Assembly: GCF_041154455.1 (NCBI RefSeq)
Contig: NZ_AP028664.1
Location: forward strand, 1,489,001-1,553,000
Direction: 5' to 3'
DNA: 64,000 bases
DNA from: Variovorax sp. V213
GTDB lineage: Bacteria; Pseudomonadota; Gammaproteobacteria; Burkholderiales; Burkholderiaceae_C
In this document: piece by piece, positions 30,665 through 38,212 of the stretch
How the letters are laid out: every line of letters starts with the position of its first letter
Numbering within the stretch: the first letter of the stretch is position 1
The notes under the pieces: generated by a model
Database searches by the model: none
Seen by the model: the letters and a program-made list of their open reading frames with translations, nothing else
What the model was told of the DNA's origin: nothing
Made by a program: the position numbers and the translations under genes

Positions 30665-32929
30665 ATGACGAAACAGAACGCTCTGAAACCGGTGGCGCCG
30701 CACGCGCATGCGCATTCGCACGCGCCGGCCGAAACGGCCTGCTGCGGCAACTCCGCATGTGGATCGGCGGCGGTCGCCTCCGCCGATGCCGCAGACAACC
30801 CGAAGGGCGCCTTGCTCTTCCGCATTCCCACCATGGATTGCGCCGTGGAAGAGTCCGAGATCCGCCGCGCGCTCGAGCCCGTCGGCGGCATCAGCGGGCT
30901 GTGTTTTCGGCTCGGCGAACGGACGGTGGCGATCACCGCCGAAGACGCTGCCTTGCCCGATGCGCTCGAGGCCATCCGCAAGGCGGGGTTCAAACCCGAG
31001 CCGCTGAACGAGGTGGCCGGTGCGCCGGCCGCTCCCGGCACGGTGCGCGCCGCTGGCCTCATGACGCCGGAGCTCTTGCGGCTGGTGGCCGCGCTGGCAT
31101 TGGCCATCGCGGCCGAGACGGTTTCCTTTCTCGCACCGGAGGGCATCGGGTTCACGGCGGTGGAGATGGGGTTGGCGCTCGCAGCCATCGCGCTGGCCGG
31201 GCTCGACACCTACAAGAAGGGCTTCGCCGCGTTGGTGCGCGGGCGCCTGAACATCAACGCCCTGATGGCCGTGGCGGTCACGGGCGCCTTCGTCATCGGC
31301 CAATGGCCCGAGGCGGCGATGGTGATGGCGCTCTATGCGATCGCGGAAATGATCGAGGCGCGTGCTGTCGACCGCGCCCGCAATGCCATTCAGGGCCTCC
31401 TGGCGCTGGCGCCTGAACTGGCCGATGTCAGGCAGCCCGACGGCAGCTGGAAGACGGCAAAGGCGGACACTGTAGCGCTCGGCGCCCTCGTGCGCATTCG
31501 CCCCGGCGAGCGCGTGCCGCTCGATGGCGTGGTGACGGAGGGCATGAGCGCCATCGACCAGGCACCCGTGACCGGCGAGAGCATTCCGGTCGACAAGTCG
31601 GTGGGCGACGCGGTGTTTGCGGGCACCATCAACCAGACGGCCGCGCTCGAATTCCGCGTCACGGCCGTGGCTGCCAACACAACGCTGGCTCGCATCATCC
31701 ATGCGGTTGAAGAGGCGCAGGGCTCGCGCGCGCCCACGCAGCGCTTCGTCGACCGGTTCGCCGCCGTCTATACACCCGCGGTCTTCGCGCTGGCAGTGGC
31801 CGTGGCGGTGCTCACGCCTTGGCTCATGGGCTGGGCCTGGATGGAGGCCGTCTACAAGGCGCTGGTGCTGCTGGTCATCGCATGCCCGTGCGCGCTCGTC
31901 ATCTCGACACCCGTCACGGTCGTGAGTGCGCTGGCATCGGCTGCGCGGCGCGGCATCCTGATCAAGGGCGGCACCTACCTCGAAGAGGCACGCAAGCTCA
32001 AGGCCCTGGCACTCGACAAGACGGGCACCATCACCGAAGGCAAGCCGAAGCTGGTCGAAACCAGCCTGCTCGACAAGACGGCGGACGAGGGTGAAATCCT
32101 CGCCATTGCCGCAAGCATCGCGGGCCGCTCCGATCACCCGGTGTCGAAGGCCATTGCCGAAGGCCTGAAGCGCGAGCACCAGCCGGTGGGCGACTTCACG
32201 GCCCTGCCCGGACGCGGCGTGCAGGCCACCCGCCAAGGCCGCAGCTATGTGCTTGGAAACCGTCGCCTCATCGAAGAGCAGAAGCTGTGCAGCCCCGCGC
32301 TCGAAGCCGAGCTGAAGCGGCATGAGGAAGCGGGACGCACTGTCACGCTGCTGGCCTCCGGCCATGCGGTGCTGGCGCTGTTCGCGGTGGCCGACACCAT
32401 CAAGCCTTCTTCGCAGGCGGCCATGGCCGAACTGCGCGCGCTGGGCGTCACGCCCGTGATGCTGACCGGCGACAACGCCGCCACGGCCAGGGCGATCGGC
32501 GCTCACGCGGGCATCGACGACGTGCGCGGCAACCTGCTGCCCGAGGAGAAGCTCGATGCCATCAAGGCGCTGCAGCGGCGCTACGGCATGGCCGGCATGG
32601 CGGGTGACGGCATCAACGACGCGCCGGCTCTCGCGCAAGCCGACATCGGCTTTGCGATGGGCGGCGCCGGTACCGACACCGCCATGGAGGCGGCCGACGT
32701 GGTCATCATGAACGACGACCTGCGGCGCATTCCCGAAACGATTCGCCTCTCGCGCCGCGCGCATTCGGTACTGTGGCAGAACATCACGCTGGCGCTCGGC
32801 ATCAAGGCCGTGTTCTTCGTGCTCGCGGTGTTCGGCGGCGCGACGATGTGGATGGCGGTGTTCGCGGACATGGGGGCGAGCCTGCTGGTGGTGGCGAACG
32901 GCTTGCGGCTGATGCGCGCATCCAGGTGA
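30665..32929 (+). CDS. cadA: Zn/Cd/Pb-exporting P1B-type ATPase CadA
   Basis: An ATP-driven pump moving Cd2+, Pb2+ or Zn2+ from cytosol to periplasm. It has a His/Cys-rich N-terminus (A-H-A-H-S-H, T-A-C-C-G), then an HMA domain with M-D-C-A-V-E-E in place of the usual C-x-x-C, eight predicted membrane helices, the transport motif C-P-C (residues about 407-409), the phosphorylation site D-K-T-G-T (Asp about 451), the S-D-H-P nucleotide motif, and G-D-G-I-N-D-A-P. All catalytic motifs are intact. I place the start at the second ATG because the promoter -10 covers the first (30656). Divergent from cadR. Confidence 0.95.
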   Translation: MTKQNALKPVAPHAHAHSHAPAETACCGNSACGSAAVASADAADNPKGALLFRIPTMDCAVEESEIRRALEPVGGISGLCFRLGERTVAITAEDAALPDALEAIRKAGFKPEPLNEVAGAPAAPGTVRAAGLMTPELLRLVAALALAIAAETVSFLAPEGIGFTAVEMGLALAAIALAGLDTYKKGFAALVRGRLNINALMAVAVTGAFVIGQWPEAAMVMALYAIAEMIEARAVDRARNAIQGLLALAPELADVRQPDGSWKTAKADTVALGALVRIRPGERVPLDGVVTEGMSAIDQAPVTGESIPVDKSVGDAVFAGTINQTAALEFRVTAVAANTTLARIIHAVEEAQGSRAPTQRFVDRFAAVYTPAVFALAVAVAVLTPWLMGWAWMEAVYKALVLLVIACPCALVISTPVTVVSALASAARRGILIKGGTYLEEARKLKALALDKTGTITEGKPKLVETSLLDKTADEGEILAIAASIAGRSDHPVSKAIAEGLKREHQPVGDFTALPGRGVQATRQGRSYVLGNRRLIEEQKLCSPALEAELKRHEEAGRTVTLLASGHAVLALFAVADTIKPSSQAAMAELRALGVTPVMLTGDNAATARAIGAHAGIDDVRGNLLPEEKLDAIKALQRRYGMAGMAGDGINDAPALAQADIGFAMGGAGTDTAMEAADVVIMNDDLRRIPETIRLSRRAHSVLWQNITLALGIKAVFFVLAVFGGATMWMAVFADMGASLLVVANGLRLMRASR

Positions 32930-33037
32930 GTGCCCGGGGGGCCAAACGCCTCGCGCTGAACCAGTGGGCCAGCCGCTGGCTCGGCGACATGGCTTGGAAC
33001 TAACATCGACTGTTTCGCCTTGCCGACCCCACCCTCG

Positions 33038-34294
33038 ATGTCCGTCACCTCCCTCCTGCTGCAACTTGTCGTCATCCTGACCACCGCGCGCCTGTGCGGC
33101 TGGGTGCTTCGCTACCTTGGCCAGCCGGGCGTGGTGGGTGAAATGGCGGCGGGCCTCATGCTCGGCCCGGCGGTCATGGGCGCGCTGTTCCCCTCGCTGC
33201 ACGCGCAGCTGTTTGCCAAGGACTCGCTGCAGGGCCTTTCTTCGCTGTCGACGGTGGGGCTGGTGCTGTTCATGTTCGTGGTGGGCCTGGAACTGCGGGC
33301 CACGCGGAACATGCGGGCGCAACTCAAGGCGGCGGGCGCCGTGGGCGTGCTCAGCGTGATCGTGCCGCTGGCGCTGGGCATTGCGATCTCGCCTGCGCTG
33401 TACCCCACGCTCGCGCCGGCCGGTGTCGCTTTCTGGCCCTTTGCGCTCTTCATGGCGGCGGCGCTTTCCATCACGGCCTTTCCCGTCATGGCGCGCATCC
33501 TCAAGGATCGCGGCATGACGCGCACGGCCTTCGGCCAGCTCTCGCTCAGTGCCGCGGCGGTGGTCGACGTGTTCGCCTGGATCCTGCTGGCTTTCGTGGT
33601 GGCGCTGGTTGGCGCGGGCGAGGGCTACGAGAGCCTGATCAAGATCACCGTCGGCGTGGTCGTGATGCTCGCCTTCCTGTTCTTCGGCCTGAAGCCCGCC
33701 TTTGCCTGGCTGCTGCGCGTGAAGGCGCCCGACGGCGAGCCTTCGACCACGGTGATGGCCTCGCTGATGATCGGCCTGTTGCTCACCGCGTTGCTGACCG
33801 AATGGCTGCACCTGCACGCGGTGTTCGGTGCCTTCCTGTTCGGTGCCTGCCTGCCGCGCGACGACCGCCTGCTGCGCTCGCTGAGCGAACGCATCGAGCC
33901 GATTTCCATCGTGGTGCTGATGCCGCTGTTCTTCGCGCTTGCGGGGCTGGGCACCACGGCGAACGCCTTCTCCGGTGCGAGCCTGGGTGCGATGCTGCTG
34001 ATCGTGGGCGTGGCCACCGTCGGCAAGATTGCCGGCGGCGCGGCTGGCGCGCGCATTGCAGGCTACAGCTGGCGCGACAGCCTGGCCACCGGTTCCCTCA
34101 TGAACGCGCGCGGGCTCATGGAGTTGATCGTGATCAAGATCGGGTTCGACGTGGGTCTGATCGGCCCCGAGCTGTTCACCATGCTGCTGGTGATGGCCCT
34201 GGCCACCACCGCGATGACGGGACCGCTGATGACGCTGTGCATCGGCCGCAAGGCGCTGCGTGCCGGCGATCAGGAGCGATCTTCGAGCACGTAG
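33038..34294 (+). CDS. CPA2 family cation:proton antiporter
   Basis: A 418-residue inner-membrane protein with about twelve helices, of the monovalent cation:proton antiporter-2 (KefB/Na+-H+ exchanger domain) type. The early G-Q-P-G-V-V-G-E-M-A-A-G-L-M-L-G-P is the family signature, as is L-F-M-F-V-V-G-L-E-L. It lacks the C-terminal RCK/TrkA-N domain of Kef proteins. The ATG at 33038 gives a standard start; TTG 33020 is open upstream. It lies 108 bases after cadA. Its 3' end overlaps the convergent response-regulator gene by 25 bases. Confidence 0.9.
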   Translation: MSVTSLLLQLVVILTTARLCGWVLRYLGQPGVVGEMAAGLMLGPAVMGALFPSLHAQLFAKDSLQGLSSLSTVGLVLFMFVVGLELRATRNMRAQLKAAGAVGVLSVIVPLALGIAISPALYPTLAPAGVAFWPFALFMAAALSITAFPVMARILKDRGMTRTAFGQLSLSAAAVVDVFAWILLAFVVALVGAGEGYESLIKITVGVVVMLAFLFFGLKPAFAWLLRVKAPDGEPSTTVMASLMIGLLLTALLTEWLHLHAVFGAFLFGACLPRDDRLLRSLSERIEPISIVVLMPLFFALAGLGTTANAFSGASLGAMLLIVGVATVGKIAGGAAGARIAGYSWRDSLATGSLMNARGLMELIVIKIGFDVGLIGPELFTMLLVMALATTAMTGPLMTLCIGRKALRAGDQERSSST

Positions 34295-34944
34295 CCGCCG
34301 CCGCGCACCGTGTGCAGCAGCTTGACGTCGAAAGGGTCGTCGATCTTGCTGCGCAGCCTGCGAATGGCTACTTCGACCACGTTGCTGTCGTTGTCGAAGG
34401 ACGCATCCCACACTTGTTCGCCGAGCGTGCGGCGTGAAAGTACCTGCCCGCAGTGGCGCAGCAGCACCGCCAGCAGCATGAACTCCTTGGCCGTGAGGTC
34501 GATGCGCGTGCGGTTGCGAACGCACGTGCGGCTGCCCGGGTCTAGCGCCAGGTCGGCGAGCCGCAGCACGGTGGACGGCTGGCGCGTGCCCCGGCCCGGC
34601 AGGGCCTCCACGCGCGCCAGCAGTTCGGAAAGCGAGAAGGGCTTGACGAGGTAGTCGTCGGCACCTTGCTGCAGGCCGCTGACCCGGTCTTCGACCGTGT
34701 CGCGGTCGGTGAGCACCAGCACGGGCACGTTGCTGGTGCGCCGGATCGCCCGCAGCACCGCAAAGCCGTCGACCCCGGGGCGCATCACGTCGAGCAGGAC
34801 CAGTGCGTATCCGCCCTCGGTGGCCCGCAGGCGGCCTTCGACGCCGTCGCGTGCGGTGTCGACCGCATGGCCGCTTCCTTCCAGGCCCTTCTTCAGATCG
34901 TCGCCCAGTCCGGGCTCGCCTTCGATGACAAGTATTCGCATCAT
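34270..34944 (-). CDS. OmpR/PhoB-type response regulator, no adjacent kinase
   Basis: A 224-residue regulator with receiver and winged-helix DNA-binding domains. Phospho-acceptor D52 (L-L-D-V-M), T79 and K101 (V-K-P-F) are in place. The acidic pocket that normally reads E-D reads E8-G9-E10, so one Mg2+-coordinating acid is replaced by glycine. The effector domain ends S-N-V-V-E-V-A-I-R-R-L-R-S-K and V-R-G-G-G-Y. Closest in style to CusR/CzcR-type metal regulators, and it diverges from czcICBA, but no histidine kinase gene is nearby. Either 34944 or 34941 could be the start. Confidence 0.9.
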   Translation of the reverse strand: MMRILVIEGEPGLGDDLKKGLEGSGHAVDTARDGVEGRLRATEGGYALVLLDVMRPGVDGFAVLRAIRRTSNVPVLVLTDRDTVEDRVSGLQQGADDYLVKPFSLSELLARVEALPGRGTRQPSTVLRLADLALDPGSRTCVRNRTRIDLTAKEFMLLAVLLRHCGQVLSRRTLGEQVWDASFDNDSNVVEVAIRRLRSKIDDPFDVKLLHTVRGGGYVLEDRS

Positions 34945-35040
34945 TGAAATGTCCGCCGTGGAGCGGCCCGGCGGAGGTTACGGATTCACACGCCGAACGA
35001 CAGCCTGAACGCCGCGCGCTTGTCATCCATTGCGCCGCAA

Positions 35041-35094
35041 CCTGCAAACCGCAAGGGCATTGCAGGCCAGCGGGGCCCGTGGCGCCGATATACT
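35041..35094 (+). promoter_or_regulatory. czcI promoter region with inverted repeat
   Basis: CCTGCAA (35041-35047) and TTGCAGG (35060-35066) are a perfect 7-bp inverted repeat with a 12-base spacer. A good -10, TATACT (35089-35094), lies ten bases before the czcI ATG (35104), so the predicted leader is only a few bases. No strong -35 is seen at the right spacing, which suggests dependence on an activator bound at the repeat. Confidence 0.5.
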
Positions 35095-35103
35095 TTTTGG
35101 ATC

Positions 35104-35475
35104 ATGCGCCGCTGGCTTCAGATCTTCTTGCTGTTCCTGCTTCCGTTCCAGCTCAGCTGGGCGGCGTCGGCGGCCTATTGCCAGCATGAACGCGATGCCC
35201 AGCCCCGCCACTGGGGGCACCACGAGCACGAGCCAGCCAGAAGCAGCGACAGCGCCCGCGCCGACGACGCGCAAAAGAGCCCGGGCACCCAGCCGAACGG
35301 GGAGGTGGGCGATTGCGCCGCTTGCCATCTGGGCCACGCACAGCATGTGCCCTCGGCCACCGACCGCACGAACGGCCTGCCCGTTGCGCAGGCGCTGCGC
35401 GTCATTCCCGCGGAGCATTTCATCTCGCATATCTCCGAAGTGCCCGTGCGTCCTGCATGGCCTCTCGCCGTTTGA
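35104..35475 (+). CDS. czcI: CzcI family periplasmic metal-resistance protein
   Basis: A 123-residue exported protein of the CzcI family found upstream of czcCBA. It has a signal peptide (R-R-W-L-Q-I-F-L-L-F-L-L-P-F) cleaved near S-W-A-A-S-A, then a His-rich segment (H-W-G-H-H-E-H-E) and a C-A-A-C-H-L-G-H motif that could bind metal. CzcI has been linked to regulation of the czc operon in Cupriavidus. The start at 35104 is chosen for the signal peptide; the longer frame from 35020 would bury it. First gene of czcICBA. Confidence 0.87.
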   Translation: MRRWLQIFLLFLLPFQLSWAASAAYCQHERDAQPRHWGHHEHEPARSSDSARADDAQKSPGTQPNGEVGDCAACHLGHAQHVPSATDRTNGLPVAQALRVIPAEHFISHISEVPVRPAWPLAV

Positions 35476-35571
35476 TTCGGCGAGAGAACGATCCACACCC
35501 TCTGAGTACCCACATCAGCTGAGCTCTCGCCGAATTCGTCCGCCCGTTGTTTTGCAACCCAGGAGAATTCG

Positions 35572-36891
35572 ATGCGCACGCTCTTCGTGCCGCTGGCCGT
35601 CATGGCCTTGGCGGCGTCCCCGGCATTTTCACAAACCGTTGCCGGTTCCAACCCTTCGCCGCTCGGGCAGGCTGCCCCAGGAGCGGCAGAGCCCGCGGGC
35701 CCGCTGGATCTGCGCAGCGCGCTCGCGCTGGCACGGCAGTTCAACCCCGGACTCTCGTCCGCCGCGCACGAACGGGAGGCCACCGATGCGGCCGTGGTGC
35801 AGGCCGGAGCCTGGCCCAACCCGGTGTTCGGCGCGCAGGTGGAAGACCTGCGGCGCGACAACCGCACCACGACGCTGCAACTGAGCCAGCCCATCGAGCT
35901 GGGCGGCAAGCGCGCGGCCCGCGTGGCGGCGGCCGAGCGTGCCCGCGACCAGGCCGCATCGGCGCTGCTTGCGCGGCATTCCGAGCTGCGTGCATCGGCG
36001 ATCACGCTGTTCTTCGACGTGCTGGCCGCGCAGGAGCGTCTGCGGCTGGCGCAAGACTCGGTCGGACTTGCAGACGCGGCAACCCGCGCCGCCGCCAACC
36101 GGGTGGCGGCCGGAAAGGTTTCGCCGCTGGAGGAGAACCGTGCGCGCGTGGCCGAGGCCGGCATCCGCGTCGAGCTGCTGCAGGCCGAGGGCGCGCTGCG
36201 CTCGGCGCGCCGGCAACTTGCTGCGCTCTGGGGCAATGCGTCGCCGCGCTTCACGCACGCAGACGGCGCGCTCGACCAGTTGCCCGCGGCGATTGCGGAC
36301 GTGCAGAGCCGGCTTTCCGAGGCGCCGGTGCTGCGCCAGGCGCGGCTCGAGGTCGAACGGCGCCAGGCGCTGTCGGAACTGGAGCAGGCCCGGCGCGTGC
36401 CCGACATCACCGTGTCGCTGGGCGCGAAGCGCGTGCCGGCCGATGAAGGCATGGGCGGCGGCAGCGGACGCAACCAGGTCGTGGTGGGCGTGTCGGTGCC
36501 GCTGCCGATCTTCGACACCAACCGCGGCAACATCGCCGAGGCGCTGAGCCGCGAAGAGAAGGCGCGCGACGACCTGCTGGCGGCCGAACTTCAGCTGCGT
36601 GCCGACGTGGCACAGGCCACCGAGCGCCTGCGTTCGGCGCGCGCCACCGCCGAGACGCTCCAGCGCGACGCGCTGCCCGGCGCCGAAGCCGCCCGCCAGG
36701 CCGCCGCCCGGGGCTTCGAGCTCGGAAAGTTCAGTTTTCTCGACGCGCTCGATGCCCAGCGCACGCTGTTCCAGGTGCGCAGCCAGCACCTGCTTGCCCT
36801 GGCCGAGGCCCATCGCGCGGCCGGCGAACTCGACCGGCTGCTCGGCGCCGGCGTTGAGGAAACCCCCCGTGCGGCACCCGGCCCGCGCTGA
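35572..36891 (+). CDS. czcC: CzcC outer-membrane factor of the Co/Zn/Cd efflux system
   Basis: A 439-residue TolC-family protein with a signal peptide cleaved after S-P-A-F-S-Q. The two-fold repeat of long periplasmic helices is visible, for example L-A-L-A-R-Q-F-N-P-G-L, L-S-Q-P-I-E-L-G-G-K-R, and A-A-R-G-F-E-L-G-K-F-S-F-L-D-A-L-D-A-Q-R near the C-terminus. It forms the outer-membrane tunnel for CzcA and CzcB. It lies 96 bases after czcI and 25 before czcB. Confidence 0.95.
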   Translation: MRTLFVPLAVMALAASPAFSQTVAGSNPSPLGQAAPGAAEPAGPLDLRSALALARQFNPGLSSAAHEREATDAAVVQAGAWPNPVFGAQVEDLRRDNRTTTLQLSQPIELGGKRAARVAAAERARDQAASALLARHSELRASAITLFFDVLAAQERLRLAQDSVGLADAATRAAANRVAAGKVSPLEENRARVAEAGIRVELLQAEGALRSARRQLAALWGNASPRFTHADGALDQLPAAIADVQSRLSEAPVLRQARLEVERRQALSELEQARRVPDITVSLGAKRVPADEGMGGGSGRNQVVVGVSVPLPIFDTNRGNIAEALSREEKARDDLLAAELQLRADVAQATERLRSARATAETLQRDALPGAEAARQAAARGFELGKFSFLDALDAQRTLFQVRSQHLLALAEAHRAAGELDRLLGAGVEETPRAAPGPR

Positions 36892-36916
36892 CCAGGACTC
36901 AAGGACTCCACGAATC

Positions 36917-38203
36917 ATGAACACGCAAGAACGCAAGACCTTCGCCGAACACGTCGGCAAGAAGCAGTGGCTGGCCATCGTGGCCGTGCTGGTGGTGGGC
37001 CTCGCGGCCGGCGCAATGATCCTGCGCACCACGCCTGCCCAACCCGAAGCCGCCGGACATTCGGAAGCCGCAGAGCATGCCGAGGGCGAGCCCCATGAAG
37101 AGGGCGAGGCGCACGGCCATGGCCATGGCGAAGCCAAGGGCCACACCGGCGAGGCGCACGAAGAACGAGAAGACGAGAAAAAAATCGTCTTCACCGACGA
37201 GCAGATCAAGGCCGCCGGCCTGGCCATCGAAAGCGCCGGCCCCGCGCGCATCCGGTCGTTGCTGCAACTGCCGGGCGAGATCAAGTTCAACGAAGACCGC
37301 ACGGCCCACGTCGTGCCGCGCGTGGCGGGCGTGGTCGAGAGCGTGCCGGCCGACCTCGGCCAGGAGGTGAAACGCGGCCAGGTGCTGGCTGTGCTGTCGA
37401 GCCCGGGGCTCTCGGAGCAGCGCAGCGAACTGCAATCCGCGCAGCGCCGGCTGGAACTGGCCCGCACCACCTACCAGCGTGAGAAGAAGCTCTGGGAGGA
37501 AAAAATCTCCGCCCAGCAGGACTACCTGCAGGCGGAGCAGGCCATGCAGGAGGCGCAGATTGCCGTGGCCAACGCCAACCAGAAGCTGCTGGCGCTGGGC
37601 GCCACGCCGGGCTCCTCGGCGCTTGGCCGCTACGAGCTGCGCGCGCCGTTCGACGGCATGGTGGTCGAGAAGCACATCGCGCTCGGCGAGTCGGTCAAGG
37701 AAGACGCCAGCGTCTTCACCATTTCGGATCTCTCCACGGTCTGGGCCGAGATCAGCGTGGCCGCCAACAACCTCAACCTCGTTCGCATCGGCGAACCGGT
37801 GACCATCCGCTCCAGCGCCTTCGACCAGACAGCCAGCGGCACGGTGTCGTACGTGGGTTCGCTCATCGGCGCGCAGACGCGTACAGCGACGGCGCGCGTC
37901 ACGGTGATGAATCCGCAGCGCGTGTGGCGGCCTGGGCTGTTCGTGAACGTGGAGCTTGCCTCGTCCGAAGTCGAGGCCCCGGTGACGGTGTCGGCCGAGG
38001 CGGTGCAGACGGTGGAAGGCAAACCCACCGTCTTCGCCAAGGTGCCCGGCGGCTTCATGCCGCAGGCGGTGCAGACCGGGCGCAGCGACGGCCGGCGCAT
38101 CGAGATCGTGAGCGGCCTCGTGCCCGGCACCGCGTATGCCGCGAGCGGCAGCTTCGTCGTCAAGTCGCAGCAGGGCAAGAGCTCTGCCACGCACACCCAC
38201 TGA
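36917..38203 (+). CDS. czcB: CzcB periplasmic adaptor (membrane fusion protein)
   Basis: A 428-residue RND adaptor anchored by an N-terminal membrane helix (about 20-40). Residues about 50-85 are a His/Glu-rich metal-binding insertion (E-A-H-G-H-G-H-G-E-A and similar), typical of CzcB. Then come the lipoyl halves (V-V-P-R-V-A-G-V-V-E and L-G-R-Y-E-L-R-A-P-F-D-G) flanking a coiled-coil hairpin (about 170-230), and the beta-barrel domain. It ends with H-T-H. The ATG at 36917 gives the membrane anchor; nine bases separate the stop from czcA. Confidence 0.95.
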   Translation: MNTQERKTFAEHVGKKQWLAIVAVLVVGLAAGAMILRTTPAQPEAAGHSEAAEHAEGEPHEEGEAHGHGHGEAKGHTGEAHEEREDEKKIVFTDEQIKAAGLAIESAGPARIRSLLQLPGEIKFNEDRTAHVVPRVAGVVESVPADLGQEVKRGQVLAVLSSPGLSEQRSELQSAQRRLELARTTYQREKKLWEEKISAQQDYLQAEQAMQEAQIAVANANQKLLALGATPGSSALGRYELRAPFDGMVVEKHIALGESVKEDASVFTISDLSTVWAEISVAANNLNLVRIGEPVTIRSSAFDQTASGTVSYVGSLIGAQTRTATARVTVMNPQRVWRPGLFVNVELASSEVEAPVTVSAEAVQTVEGKPTVFAKVPGGFMPQAVQTGRSDGRRIEIVSGLVPGTAYAASGSFVVKSQQGKSSATHTH

Positions 38204-38212
38204 GGACGCCGA

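Noticed and set aside
30644..35047. Minus-strand open frame of about 1467 codons opposite cadA, the antiporter and czc genes
   Set aside because: A long frame created by high GC and third-position bias, made of His/Arg/Gln/Ala-rich low-complexity sequence with no domain; the plus-strand genes are clearly real.
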